From: an uncultured Streptococcus sp.
GTDB taxonomy: Bacteria; Bacillota; Bacilli; Lactobacillales; Streptococcaceae
DNA: 8,234 nucleotides
Assembly: GCA_900755085.1 (NCBI GenBank)
Contig: CAAEFF010000122.1
Span: 1-8,234 of the forward strand
Direction of reading: 5' to 3'
In this document: piece after piece, positions 1 to 7,186 of the stretch
Numbering within the stretch: the first letter of the stretch is position 1
Layout: the number at the start of each line of letters is the position of its first letter
The notes under the pieces: model-generated
What the model was told of the DNA's origin: nothing
The model's input: the letters and a program-made list of their open reading frames with translations, nothing else
Databases searched by the model: none
Translations under genes and position numbers: made by a program

Positions 1-1
1 A

Positions 2-223
2 GATATCCAAGCCGATTCAGGTTGGACCAATATCTTTATCAAACCAGGATATGAATGGAAAGTCGTCGATGCCTTTTCAACTAACTTCCACCTTCCAAAA
101 TCAACACTGGTCATGTTGGTTTCTGCCTTTGCTGGCCGTGAATTAACCCTGGAAGCCTATCACCATGCTATTCAGGAACGGTACCGCTTCTTCAGTTTTG
201 GGGATGCTATGTTCATCAAGTAA
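2..223 (+). CDS. queA: QueA, S-adenosylmethionine:tRNA ribosyltransferase-isomerase, C-terminal fragment
   Basis: This is the last 73 codons of a gene that starts left of the window. Translated in the frame beginning at base 2 it contains [36 protein letters not shown] and ends in [15 protein letters not shown]. These are the conserved C-terminal blocks of QueA. The enzyme transfers and isomerises the ribosyl part of S-adenosylmethionine onto preQ1-modified tRNA, giving epoxyqueuosine in the wobble position of GUN-anticodon tRNAs; it acts in the cytoplasm. The stop codon TAA (221-223) overlaps the Shine-Dalgarno sequence of the following argR gene, so the two are probably cotranscribed. The link to arginine metabolism appears to be positional only. 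The identification is confident; the N-terminal part cannot be judged. Confidence 0.93.
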   Translation, partial: DIQADSGWTNIFIKPGYEWKVVDAFSTNFHLPKSTLVMLVSAFAGRELTLEAYHHAIQERYRFFSFGDAMFIK

Positions 224-228
224 AGGAG
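223..228 (+). promoter_or_regulatory. Ribosome binding site of argR overlapping the queA stop
   Basis: AAGGAG begins in the last base of the queA stop codon and lies six bases before the ATG at 235. It fixes the argR start. It also suggests that ribosomes ending queA pass directly to argR. No separate promoter is visible between the two genes, which are 11 bases apart. Confidence 0.8.
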
Positions 229-234
229 TCCCTC

Positions 235-705
235 ATGAATAAAATTGAAAGCCGCCACCGCTTGATCCGCTCGATTATTTCTGAGCGTAGGATTCATACC
301 CAACAAGAACTTCAAGAAGCCTTAGAAGCCAATGGTGTTCTCGTTACCCAGTCCACCCTTTCACGGGATGTCAAATCCTTGAATTTGGTGAAAATCAACG
401 AAGGGGATAGTTCCTACTATGCCATGAACACCATCGCTCCTTCCCGTTGGGAAAAGCGCCTGCGAATGTATATGGAAGACGCCTTAGTCATGTTGCGGCC
501 CGTTCAAAACCAGGTCATTGTAAAAACTCTTCCAGGACTCGCTCAATCATTTGGAGCTATCTTAGATGCACTGGAACTCCAAGAAATCGTAGCCACCATC
601 TGTGGAGATGATGTCTGTTTGATCATCTGCGAAGACAACCAAGGAGCTTTAGATTGTTTTGAAAAATTAAAAGAATTCACTCCCCCCTTCTTCTTTAGTA
701 AATAA
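235..705 (+). CDS. argR: ArgR/AhrC-family arginine-responsive transcriptional regulator (ArcR-type)
   Basis: A 156-residue protein, the usual length for ArgR. The N-terminal winged helix-turn-helix spans about residues 5-65. It includes [14 protein letters not shown] (21-34) and the recognition segment [15 protein letters not shown] (40-54), with the Ser43-Arg44 pair expected to contact DNA. The C-terminal oligomerisation and arginine-binding domain (about 80-148) has [14 protein letters not shown] (98-111) and ICGDD (122-126), whose two aspartates match the pair that binds L-arginine in E. coli ArgR. The family forms hexamers that bind ARG boxes when arginine is present; in Gram-positives it represses biosynthesis and can activate arginine catabolism. 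Its position beside the arc operon, convergent with arcT, suggests that it is the local regulator called ArcR in oral streptococci. Streptococci often carry more than one ArgR paralogue, so the exact name is uncertain. Confidence 0.9.
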   Translation: MNKIESRHRLIRSIISERRIHTQQELQEALEANGVLVTQSTLSRDVKSLNLVKINEGDSSYYAMNTIAPSRWEKRLRMYMEDALVMLRPVQNQVIVKTLPGLAQSFGAILDALELQEIVATICGDDVCLIICEDNQGALDCFEKLKEFTPPFFFSK

Positions 706-736
706 AAAGTTTGGAAACCAAGTTTCCAAACTTTTT
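704..736. terminator. Bidirectional Rho-independent terminator between argR and arcT
   Basis: A perfect 15-bp stem pairs 704-718 with 722-736 around a three-base loop (CAA). The outer arms are A-rich on one side and T-rich on the other, so either RNA ends in a run of U. The core is GTTTGGAAAC/GTTTCCAAAC. It serves argR on the plus strand and the arc operon on the minus strand. It overlaps the last bases of the argR stop codon (703-705) and of the arcT stop codon (735-737). Confidence 0.92.
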
Positions 737-2069
737 ATGTTGTCGCTAAGCGCTGAATAGCTTCTCGATAGATTTCCATTGCATCGTAGAGATCTTCAAT
801 TTTTGCCCGTTCATTGGCCTGGTGCTCAGTCTGCTCTGCACCTGGGAAAAGAGCCCCAAAAGCGACACAATTTTCCATGGTACGCGCAAATGTTGCACCA
901 CCAGAAGACATAGCTGGCGTCCTATCCCCAGTTTCTTCCTGATAGACTGCCATCAAAGAGCTGACTAAAGGACTATCCAAAGGAACATATAAAGGAGCCA
1001 AATAATCAAACTCTTCATATTCCAACTGATAGCTAGCTGCAATTTCTTGCAAACGAGCCACTAAGACATCCTTGTCTGCTAAGACGGGGATCCGAATATC
1101 AATTCCGATTCCCGATTGCTCTTGATCGATCACAAGGGTCGCAAGATTGAAGGAAAGATCCCCACTTGGTTCATCTGTAATTCTGCCAAATAGAGCCTCT
1201 CCCGTTGCATCCTCACCAACAGCATCTGCAATAAAGAGCAAGGCTGGATGGGGTTGGATGAGGGACAGACTTTCCGCTAAACCAACAATAGCATTCACTC
1301 CTTCGGCTGCATCTTTAGAGTGCTTGGAAACACCCATAACCGTTACAGAATCTGCTGTTTGGCTATACTGAACCCCACTTTGATCCAAAACAGGAAGCAA
1401 TTCTTCTAAACGATGACCTGCATAGGTCGCCTTATCTGGAACAACATTGAGGGCCTGTCCAGCCTGTAAAGGAAGATCATCCCAACCTGAACCATGCAAT
1501 TTCACTTGTAACAAGCCTTTTTCAGCATAGGTTAAGGGGAAAGAGGAATCTGGTGCAAAGCCAAGATCTGCTTGTTCTTCAATTTGATTGTAGCGGTTCA
1601 TACAGCGCCACAAGGTTTCTTCATCCGTCCCAAAGATAAAGCGGATTCGTTTGGTAAACTGGATTCCATCATCCAGCAAACTCTTAACTGCATAGAGAGC
1701 AGCGAGTGACGGCCCCTTATCATCCTGCACACCACGACCTACCAAATAATCACCGACAACGGTCGCTTCAAAGGGTGGCGTTTGCCAATCTTTTAGATCA
1801 CCGGCTGGAACAACATCCAAGTGACAAAGAACGGCCAGGAGTTCTTCCCCCTGACCGATCTCTGCATATCCATAGTATCCTTCAGGATCTATATAAGTTT
1901 GAAAACCTAATTCTTGAGCAAGCTCTAAGGTTTTTTCTAGGACATCTTGGATAGCTTGTCCAAACGGTGTTCCATTTTCCCCTTCATTCAATACAGAAGG
2001 GTAAGAAATGATGGTTTGAAGAGAGTTTAAAAACTGCTCTTTCACATCGTCCTTAATTCTTTTTTTCAT
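735..2069 (-). CDS. arcT: M20-family (PepV-like) dipeptidase of the ADI operon
   Basis: A 444-residue protein of the zinc-dependent M20 peptidase family, close in plan and length to PepV-type dipeptidases. Visible metal and catalytic residues are HLDVVPAG (83-90, His83 and Asp85), GRGVQDDKG (111-119, Asp116/Asp117), GTDEET (147-152, Glu150/Glu151), FAPD (171-174, Asp174) and a C-terminal His416 in TEHQANE. The set is complete, so the enzyme should be active; it is cytoplasmic, with no signal peptide. By family it removes N-terminal residues from dipeptides. In this operon it may free arginine from peptides to feed ArcA, which is inference. Older annotations call ArcT a transaminase, which these motifs do not support. 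It starts 17 bases after arcD with a modest SD (AGGTG close to the ATG), so it is the last gene of the operon. Its codon choice looks less biased than that of arcABCD. Confidence 0.88.
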   Translation of the reverse strand: MKKRIKDDVKEQFLNSLQTIISYPSVLNEGENGTPFGQAIQDVLEKTLELAQELGFQTYIDPEGYYGYAEIGQGEELLAVLCHLDVVPAGDLKDWQTPPFEATVVGDYLVGRGVQDDKGPSLAALYAVKSLLDDGIQFTKRIRFIFGTDEETLWRCMNRYNQIEEQADLGFAPDSSFPLTYAEKGLLQVKLHGSGWDDLPLQAGQALNVVPDKATYAGHRLEELLPVLDQSGVQYSQTADSVTVMGVSKHSKDAAEGVNAIVGLAESLSLIQPHPALLFIADAVGEDATGEALFGRITDEPSGDLSFNLATLVIDQEQSGIGIDIRIPVLADKDVLVARLQEIAASYQLEYEEFDYLAPLYVPLDSPLVSSLMAVYQEETGDRTPAMSSGGATFARTMENCVAFGALFPGAEQTEHQANERAKIEDLYDAMEIYREAIQRLATT

Positions 2070-2086
2070 GAAACACCTACTTTATT

Positions 2087-3598
2087 CTATTGCAAGAATG
2101 GAACCATAGTTCCGAGTAGAAGAAGGGCAATGGTGATCACAACAATCGCTACGACCAATTTACCCATAAATTTCCACCATGCACTCAAGTCAACACGTCC
2201 AAGAGCAAGAGCTCCCATTACGATACCTGAAGTTGGTGCGATCAAGTTCAAGACACCAGATGCAGATTGGTAAGCTGTGACAATCAAGCTACCTGGTACA
2301 TTGACGAATTTACCAAGAGGTGCCATGATACCCATTGTTGCGCTGGCAAGACCAGATGATGATGGGATCAAGAATGACATTGGCAAGTAGAAAATGTAAG
2401 TCAAGACAATGAACAATTGAGATGAAAGACCTTTCAGTCCTTCTTCACCCCAGTGAAGAATTGTTGCAGTGATCATACCGTCGTTCATGATGACTTGGAT
2501 ACCACGTGCTACTGCTACGATAAGGGCAACACTCAAGAGGTCTGCTGCACCATTCATGAAGGATGAAATAATTTTATCTTCTTTCAAACCATAAATGATA
2601 CCAACAAGAATTCCCATGAAGGCAAAGAGCATAGCTGTTTGAGGGAAGTACCATGTACCAAGAGCATCTGTGTTACCGATCAATTGACCAAGTACTGGAA
2701 CTTTATGAAGAGACTCGTTAAAGTTTTCAAAGAATGTAATACCCAAATCTTTGAATGGGATAAATCCAGCAACCATGATGACGAATGTTGAAATGAAGAC
2801 GAGCAAGACACGTTTTTGTTTCTTGTTCATTTGTGAAGGAATTTCTTCGCCACCTTCTACGTTGAAGTGTTTCAAATCTTCTTCACGAGTTGCATATGTA
2901 AGAGATGCTGTAGGATCTTTTTGGATCTTATCAGCATAACGATATACATAGTAGGTGCTAAGGGCTGTCAAGACAATCCAGAAGATGACACGGAGCAAGA
3001 GACCTGAAGCACTTGAGATACCCGCAGTATCAGAAGCGATAACTGTCGCAAATGGGTTCAATGTTGACGCCAAACATCCGATTTGTGAGCCTAAGAGAAT
3101 AATGGCTACCCCTGTCAAGCTGTCAAAACCAACAGACATCATAACAGGTACAAGAAGTGGATAGAAAGCCATTGTTTCTTCACCCATCCCATAAGTTGTA
3201 CCACCTAGGGCAAACAAAGGCATCAAGATCAAGATCAACATTTTTTCGCGACCTTTGTATTTACGAACGATAGAAGCAATCCCTACATCGAGGGTACCTG
3301 TTTCGTTCACAACTCCAAGGAAACCACCAACCATCAAGATGAAGAAAGCTACGTCAATCGCTGCATTGGTTGGTGCTTTACCAAGCATGGCATTGATTGG
3401 GGCCATCAAAACATCCCAAATCCCTTGAGGATTTTGTTTCACAGATTCATAACTACCTGCGATAATGGCACCAGCTTTATCAACTTTGTATTGACCAGCT
3501 GGAATGATCCAAGTTAACACTGCCATAATAGCAATGATGATCAACAATACGGAAAAAGATGAAGGCATCTTAAATCCTTTTTTCGTTTTTTCACTCAT
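2087..3598 (-). CDS. arcD: ArcD, arginine-ornithine antiporter of the YfcC/DcuC-like family
   Basis: A 503-residue multi-pass membrane protein. Hydrophobic segments lie at about 13-34, 80-97, 119-132, 162-178, 201-219, 263-282, 320-337, 353-370, 394-415, 435-455 and 481-499, with a charged loop around 221-262. Diagnostic blocks are GGTTYGMGEETMAFYPLLVP (132-151), a serine-rich re-entrant-like stretch IPSSSGLASATMGIMAPL (411-428) and NLIAPTSG (451-458), as in YfcC/C4-dicarboxylate anaerobic carrier-like permeases. In streptococcal ADI operons this type of protein imports arginine in exchange for ornithine. It is not the amino acid/polyamine-family ArcD of Pseudomonas. The start is set by AGGAGG at 3606-3611, seven bases before the ATG. 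The gene follows arcC after a 124-bp gap containing an inverted repeat, and arcT follows 17 bases later. The exchange role is assigned by context and family, not by visible binding residues. Confidence 0.88.
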   Translation of the reverse strand: MSEKTKKGFKMPSSFSVLLIIIAIMAVLTWIIPAGQYKVDKAGAIIAGSYESVKQNPQGIWDVLMAPINAMLGKAPTNAAIDVAFFILMVGGFLGVVNETGTLDVGIASIVRKYKGREKMLILILMPLFALGGTTYGMGEETMAFYPLLVPVMMSVGFDSLTGVAIILLGSQIGCLASTLNPFATVIASDTAGISSASGLLLRVIFWIVLTALSTYYVYRYADKIQKDPTASLTYATREEDLKHFNVEGGEEIPSQMNKKQKRVLLVFISTFVIMVAGFIPFKDLGITFFENFNESLHKVPVLGQLIGNTDALGTWYFPQTAMLFAFMGILVGIIYGLKEDKIISSFMNGAADLLSVALIVAVARGIQVIMNDGMITATILHWGEEGLKGLSSQLFIVLTYIFYLPMSFLIPSSSGLASATMGIMAPLGKFVNVPGSLIVTAYQSASGVLNLIAPTSGIVMGALALGRVDLSAWWKFMGKLVVAIVVITIALLLLGTMVPFLQ

Positions 3599-3634
3599 TT
3601 GTCTTCCTCCTAACGCAACAAAGTGTGAGTGAGA

Positions 3635-3657
3635 TTTTACAAGAACATCTTGTAAAA
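3635..3657. repeat. Perfect inverted repeat in the arcC-arcD gap
   Basis: TTTTACAAGA (3635-3644) and TCTTGTAAAA (3648-3657) are perfect complements around a three-base centre. The stem is AT-rich, and neither strand has a T run after it, so it is not a normal terminator. It could be a protein-binding site or an mRNA hairpin that protects or processes the arcC-arcD junction. It lies 37 bases upstream of the arcD start. Confidence 0.7.
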
Positions 3658-3665
3658 CGCTTACC
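3652..3665 (-). promoter_or_regulatory. Weak cre-like sequence upstream of arcD
   Basis: Read on the minus strand, GGTAAGCGTTTTAC keeps the central AAGCG core and some flanking bases of the CcpA site, but differs at three conserved positions. It overlaps one arm of the inverted repeat at 3635-3657. It may be chance; I list it because it sits upstream of arcD. Confidence 0.2.
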
Positions 3666-3722
3666 GATAGGTTTATTCTATCATAATAAGTTTCAAAACA
3701 CTAGTTTTTTCCTAATATTTCA

Positions 3723-4667
3723 TTAGTCTTTTTGAATAATTGTTCCACTTTCAGACTCAACCAAAGCGCCAAGGTTTTCAAGTGACGTAATAACTGCTTT
3801 TCCTTCTGGACGACCATTTACAAAGGCAATGGCAGCTTCCACTTTAGGAAGCATACTTCCTGGCGCAAATTGGTCTTGTTTGATATATTCTTCCAATTGA
3901 GCCACATTCACATGCTCCAATTTCGCTTGGTCTGGTTTGTTGTAGTTCACAAAGACATAATCGACACCAGTCAAGACAATGAAGAGATCTGCTTCTACTA
4001 ATTCAGCCAAACGTTGAGATGCGAAGTCTTTATCGATAACAGCTTCAACACCAGTCAAGCTACCATCTGCTTCTTTCACAACCGGGATACCGCCACCACC
4101 TGCAGCTACAACGACTTGACCGTCGTTCAACAAAGTACGAATGGTATTGATTTCTTTGATATCCACTGGTTTTGGTGAAGCCACAACTTTACGCCAGCCA
4201 CGACCAGCATCTTCCTTAAAGGTTGCTCCTGATTTTTCAGCTTCTGCTTTTGCTTCTTCTTCTGAGTAGAATGGACCAATTGGTTTGCTAAGGTTAACAA
4301 AAGCTGGGTCGTTCTTATCCACAACGACTTGTGTCACAACAGAAGCCACATCTTTTTCAATTCCTTCTTCAAGAAGAGCATTTTGAAGAGCATTTTGGAG
4401 CCAGTAGCCAATGCTTCCTTCGGTCATAGCCACTAATGAATCAAGTGGGAAAGCTGGGTTCTTTTCAGAATTTGCAGCTAAGTGTTGAAGCAAGAGGTTC
4501 CCTACTTGAGGACCATTTCCGTGAGTGATGATCAAGTCATCCCCATTTTTGATTAATTTGACTAAGTGTTTAGCTGTTTCTACAAGTGCTTCTTGTTGAG
4601 CTTGTGCAGAAGGATCAGATGAGAGAATAGCATTTCCTCCCAAAGCAACGACGATTTTTCTTGACAT
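3723..4667 (-). CDS. arcC: ArcC, carbamate kinase (EC 2.7.2.2)
   Basis: A 314-residue protein of the amino acid kinase family, normal in length for carbamate kinase. It transfers phosphate from carbamoyl phosphate to ADP, making ATP and carbamate, which breaks down to CO2 and ammonia; this is the energy-yielding step of the ADI pathway. Conserved blocks run in order: VALGGNA (7-13), HGNGPQVG (49-56), SPKPVDI (164-170), AAGGGGIPV (188-196), VIDKDFAS (210-217), [14 protein letters not shown] (232-245) and [10 protein letters not shown] (270-279). It has no signal peptide and should be cytoplasmic. The ATG is preceded only by a weak purine-rich SD (GAAAGAG). A terminator-like hairpin lies 15-60 bases upstream, between arcB and arcC, so expression may be lower than that of arcA and arcB. 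No clear terminator follows it, so readthrough into arcD is likely. Confidence 0.97.
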   Translation of the reverse strand: MSRKIVVALGGNAILSSDPSAQAQQEALVETAKHLVKLIKNGDDLIITHGNGPQVGNLLLQHLAANSEKNPAFPLDSLVAMTEGSIGYWLQNALQNALLEEGIEKDVASVVTQVVVDKNDPAFVNLSKPIGPFYSEEEAKAEAEKSGATFKEDAGRGWRKVVASPKPVDIKEINTIRTLLNDGQVVVAAGGGGIPVVKEADGSLTGVEAVIDKDFASQRLAELVEADLFIVLTGVDYVFVNYNKPDQAKLEHVNVAQLEEYIKQDQFAPGSMLPKVEAAIAFVNGRPEGKAVITSLENLGALVESESGTIIQKD

Positions 4668-4682
4668 ACGTTTTCTCTTTCT

Positions 4683-4726
4683 ATAAAAAATAGGAGCAGG
4701 ACTAAAGCTAGCAGTCCAGCCCCTAT
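4683..4726 (-). terminator. Terminator-like hairpin between arcB and arcC (minus strand)
   Basis: On the minus strand, 4726-4713 pairs with 4703-4690 around a nine-base loop. This gives a 14-position stem with one G-U pair and one T-T mismatch, including ATAGG/CCTAT and GGACT/AGTCC. It is followed at once by six T residues (4690-4685). This has the form of an intrinsic terminator within the operon. It starts 27 bases after the arcB stop and ends just upstream of arcC. The mismatch suggests partial readthrough, which would lower arcC-arcD-arcT mRNA relative to arcAB. Confidence 0.75.
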
Positions 4727-4752
4727 AGCTGTTGGTATACGGTTAAAAAGTC

Positions 4753-5769
4753 TTAAACTTTTGGAATGTATAAGTTACCAAGAGTTGCTGCCATAACCGC
4801 TTTGATGGTATGCATACGGTTTTCAGCTTGGTCAAAGTGACGAGCATATTTGCTGCGGAACACTTCGTCAGTAACTTCCATTTCTTCTACGCCGAATTTT
4901 TCAGCAACATCTTTACCATAAACAGTGTTTGTGTCGTGGAAAGCTGGCAAGCAGTGCAAGAAGATCAAGTCTTCATTATCAGCTTTCTTAACCAATTCCA
5001 TGTTTACTTGGTAAGGTTTCAAAAGGGCAACGCGTTCTGCAAATTTGTCTTCTTCACCCATAGATACCCAAACGTCAGTGTAAAGCACATCTGCACCTTT
5101 CACAGCTTCGTCAGCATCTTCAGTGATCAAGATATGAGCGCCACTTTCTTTTGCAAATCCTTCTGCCAATTCAACGATTTCTTTTTCTGGGAAGAGTTCT
5201 TTTGGTGAGAAGATGTGTACGTTCACACCAAGGATAGCACCTGTTACAAGAAGGCTGTTCGCAACGTTGTTACGTCCATCACCACAGTATACAAGTGTCA
5301 AGCCTTCCAAACGTCCAAAGTTTTCTTGAACTGTCAAGTAGTCTGCAAGCATTTGAGTTGGGTGCCATTCGTCAGTCAAACCATTCCATACTGGAACACC
5401 TGAGAATTCAGCCAATTCTTCAACCATGCGTTGGCTGAAACCACGGAATTCGATACCATCAAACATACGTCCAAGAACTTTAGCAGTATCTTCTGTAGAT
5501 TCTTTTTTACCAAGTTGGATGTCGTTTGCACCTAGGTATTCTGGGTGAGCACCAAGGTCGATAGCTGCTGTAGTGAAGGCAGCACGAGTACGAGTTGAAG
5601 TTTTTTCAAACAAAAGCGCAATGTTTTTACCAGCAAGATAGTGGTGTTCAATGTTGCGTTTTTTAAGATCTTTCAAGTGAGCTGAAAGTCCGATGAGGTA
5701 TTCTAACTCTGCACGTGTAAAGTCTTTTTCTGCCAAGAAGCTACGTCCTTGGAACACTGAATTTGTCAT
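4753..5769 (-). CDS. arcB: ArcB, catabolic ornithine carbamoyltransferase (EC 2.1.3.3)
   Basis: A 338-residue protein of the aspartate/ornithine carbamoyltransferase family. In the ADI pathway it runs towards phosphorolysis, turning citrulline and phosphate into ornithine and carbamoyl phosphate. The carbamoyl phosphate-binding motif STRTR is at 58-62, HPTQ at 136-139, the ornithine-loop residues Asp232 and SMG (236-238) are present, and the HCLP motif with its ornithine-binding cysteine is at 272-275. [11 protein letters not shown] (317-327) closes the conserved C-terminus. All key residues are intact; the protein is cytoplasmic. The start follows AGGAGA (5778-5783) with eight-base spacing. 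The gene lies between arcA (84-bp gap) and arcC (85-bp gap), and each gap holds a hairpin. The catabolic rather than anabolic role is inferred from operon position. Confidence 0.97.
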   Translation of the reverse strand: MTNSVFQGRSFLAEKDFTRAELEYLIGLSAHLKDLKKRNIEHHYLAGKNIALLFEKTSTRTRAAFTTAAIDLGAHPEYLGANDIQLGKKESTEDTAKVLGRMFDGIEFRGFSQRMVEELAEFSGVPVWNGLTDEWHPTQMLADYLTVQENFGRLEGLTLVYCGDGRNNVANSLLVTGAILGVNVHIFSPKELFPEKEIVELAEGFAKESGAHILITEDADEAVKGADVLYTDVWVSMGEEDKFAERVALLKPYQVNMELVKKADNEDLIFLHCLPAFHDTNTVYGKDVAEKFGVEEMEVTDEVFRSKYARHFDQAENRMHTIKAVMAATLGNLYIPKV

Positions 5770-5806
5770 TCTAATTATCTCCTATTTTCTTTCTAGTATT
5801 GATCAG

Positions 5807-5841
5807 TAAAAAGGAAGAGCTGATCTCCAAAGACCAGCTCT
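5807..5841 (-). terminator. Terminator-like hairpin between arcA and arcB (minus strand)
   Basis: On the minus strand GAGCTGGTCT (5840-5831) pairs with AGATCAGCTC (5826-5817) around a TTGG loop, with one G-T pair and one further A-T pair at the base. Five T residues (5812-5808) follow after a short TTCC gap. It begins 12 bases after the arcA stop. The offset T run makes it a leaky terminator at best. It could instead be a hairpin that protects the 3' end of a processed arcA mRNA. Confidence 0.65.
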
Positions 5842-5853
5842 CGGTCTTCTCTA

Positions 5854-7083
5854 TTAGATTTCTTCACGTTCAAATGGCATTGACATACAACGAGGTCCAC
5901 CACGACCGCGAACCAATTCACTTCCGCGGATCTTAATCAAACGAAGTCCGTATTCTTCTAATTTCTTGTTGGTAACAGTGTTACGGTCGTATACAACTAC
6001 CACACCAGGTGCGATAGTAAGAGTATTTGAACCGTCGTTCCATTGTTCACGAGCAGCGGCAACCGCATTGCCATCACCACAAGGGATCAATGTAACTTTT
6101 TCAACACCAAGATTTTCAGCAAGCAATTCAGCCAAATCACCTTTTTCTTCAACAATCTTCAATGCTTCATTTTCATAGGTTACAGAGAAGACACGAAGGT
6201 TGCCTTGGATTTCTGGGTGGATTGTGAATTTATCGTAGTCCACCATTGTAAATACTGTATCCAAGTGCATGAATTTACGGTTGTTCGCAAATTCGAAGGC
6301 CAATACTTTCTTGAAGCCGACGTTCTTCTTGAAGATGTTTACCAACAATTTTTCGATTGATGCAGCATCTGTACGTTGTGAGATACCAACTGCCAAGACA
6401 TCTTTAGAAAGGACCAATTCGTCCCCACCTTCGATACGAGTATCTTCTTCACGGTTGTAGACAAGTTCTACATTTCCACCGTAAACTGGGTGGTATTTGA
6501 AGATATATTTACCATACAACGTTTCACGGTTACGTGTATCTGCGTACATGTGGTTCAATGATACAGCATTACCCATAGTAGCAAATGGGTCACGTGTGAA
6601 GTACAAGTTTGGCATTGGATCAATCGCAAATGGGTAGTCAGATTCAACAAGATCTGTCAAGCCTTTGTCAGCTTCTGGAATTTCTGGAAGCTCAGCTTTT
6701 TGGAAACCTGCCATTGTTTTTTCAACCAATTCTTGGTTGTCTTCAATACCACGAAGGATTTCGCGAATAGCATTTTTAGTTTGGCGTCCACGAATGTTTG
6801 CTTCATCAAGATATTCTTCGATAAATTGTTCGCGAATTTCTGGAGTAGTCAATGACTCAGCTGCCAATTTTTCAAGATAAAGTACTTCAACCCCTTCATT
6901 ACGAAGCGCTTGAGCAAAATTATCGTGTTCTTTTTGAGCATCTTCCAAGAATGGAATATCATCAAAAAGAAGACGCTCTAGATAGTCAGGCATCAAGTTT
7001 TCCAACTCTTTACCTGGACGGTGCAACATTACTTTTTTCAGTTTCCCAATTTCTGAGAAAACATGAATTGGTTTAGTTGACAT
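5854..7083 (-). CDS. arcA: ArcA, arginine deiminase (EC 3.5.3.6)
   Basis: A 409-residue protein, the usual length for bacterial arginine deiminase, and the first gene of the operon. It hydrolyses L-arginine to citrulline and ammonia in the cytoplasm. It belongs to the guanidino-group-modifying superfamily. Visible landmarks are [14 protein letters not shown] (19-32), [15 protein letters not shown] (40-54), [19 protein letters not shown] (159-177), EGGD (218-221), [12 protein letters not shown] (271-282, with catalytic His273) and the C-terminal [14 protein letters not shown] (395-408, with nucleophilic Cys399). The catalytic set is complete. The start is firm: AAGGAGG (7091-7097) lies seven bases before this ATG, while an ATG further upstream is too close to the SD to be used. 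The promoter, cre site and regulator-like dyads lie in the 235 bp upstream. Codon use is strongly biased, as in highly expressed genes. Confidence 0.98.
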   Translation of the reverse strand: MSTKPIHVFSEIGKLKKVMLHRPGKELENLMPDYLERLLFDDIPFLEDAQKEHDNFAQALRNEGVEVLYLEKLAAESLTTPEIREQFIEEYLDEANIRGRQTKNAIREILRGIEDNQELVEKTMAGFQKAELPEIPEADKGLTDLVESDYPFAIDPMPNLYFTRDPFATMGNAVSLNHMYADTRNRETLYGKYIFKYHPVYGGNVELVYNREEDTRIEGGDELVLSKDVLAVGISQRTDAASIEKLLVNIFKKNVGFKKVLAFEFANNRKFMHLDTVFTMVDYDKFTIHPEIQGNLRVFSVTYENEALKIVEEKGDLAELLAENLGVEKVTLIPCGDGNAVAAAREQWNDGSNTLTIAPGVVVVYDRNTVTNKKLEEYGLRLIKIRGSELVRGRGGPRCMSMPFEREEI

Positions 7084-7106
7084 CTGTCATCCTCCTTTTT
7101 TCTTTG

Positions 7107-7122
7107 AGCTTGTTCACAAGCT
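7107..7122. promoter_or_regulatory. Palindrome / hairpin in the arcA 5' leader
   Basis: AGCTTGTTCACAAGCT is a 7-2-7 palindrome in the predicted untranslated leader, between the likely transcription start (~7130) and the SD (7091-7097). As RNA it can form a six-pair stem with a four-base loop close to the 5' end. Such a hairpin could stabilise a highly expressed mRNA. As DNA it could also be an operator just downstream of the promoter. The two readings cannot be separated here. Confidence 0.55.
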
Positions 7123-7136
7123 TTATTACAATTGTT

Positions 7137-7165
7137 ATTATAGCCTATGCTGGTACCGCTTTCAC
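7137..7165 (-). promoter_or_regulatory. Promoter of the arc operon
   Basis: On the minus strand a perfect -10, TATAAT (7142-7137), lies 17 bases from GTGAAA (7165-7160), which matches four of six bases of the -35 consensus. Transcription should start near 7129-7132, giving a leader of about 46-49 bases before arcA. The weak -35 is consistent with a need for an activator such as Flp or ArgR. The cre site overlaps the -35 and spacer. Confidence 0.8.
7151..7164 (-). promoter_or_regulatory. cre site (CcpA operator) overlapping the arcA -35
   Basis: Read on the minus strand the sequence is TGAAAGCGGTACCA, which fits the core cre pattern TGNAANCGNNNNCA at every fixed position. It covers most of the -35 hexamer and much of the spacer, where bound CcpA would block RNA polymerase. 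Catabolite repression of ADI operons by CcpA is established in oral streptococci. Binding here is predicted, not shown. Confidence 0.75.
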
Positions 7166-7186
7166 AAAGAATTCTGCTTTTTAAAC

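Noticed and set aside
682..687. Run of six C residues near the end of argR as a possible phase-variation tract
   Set aside because: Too short for frequent slippage, and a shift would only alter the last few, poorly conserved residues.
1147..1954. Plus-strand open frames within arcT
   Set aside because: Antisense to a full M20 peptidase gene; no start context or family resemblance.
3666..3710. Promoter for arcD in the arcC-arcD gap (TTGAAA and TATGAT on the minus strand)
   Set aside because: The hexamers present are not spaced 16-18 bases apart, so no usable pair could be built.
4810..5208. Plus-strand open frame of 132 codons opposite arcB
   Set aside because: Lies wholly antisense to an intact, motif-complete arcB; its product is low-complexity, rich in Phe and Val, with no recognisable motif and no good ribosome binding site.
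6043..6360. Plus-strand open frames opposite arcA (including 5966-6178, 6269-6460 and 6665-7076)
   Set aside because: All are antisense shadows of the arcA reading frame, whose catalytic motifs are intact.
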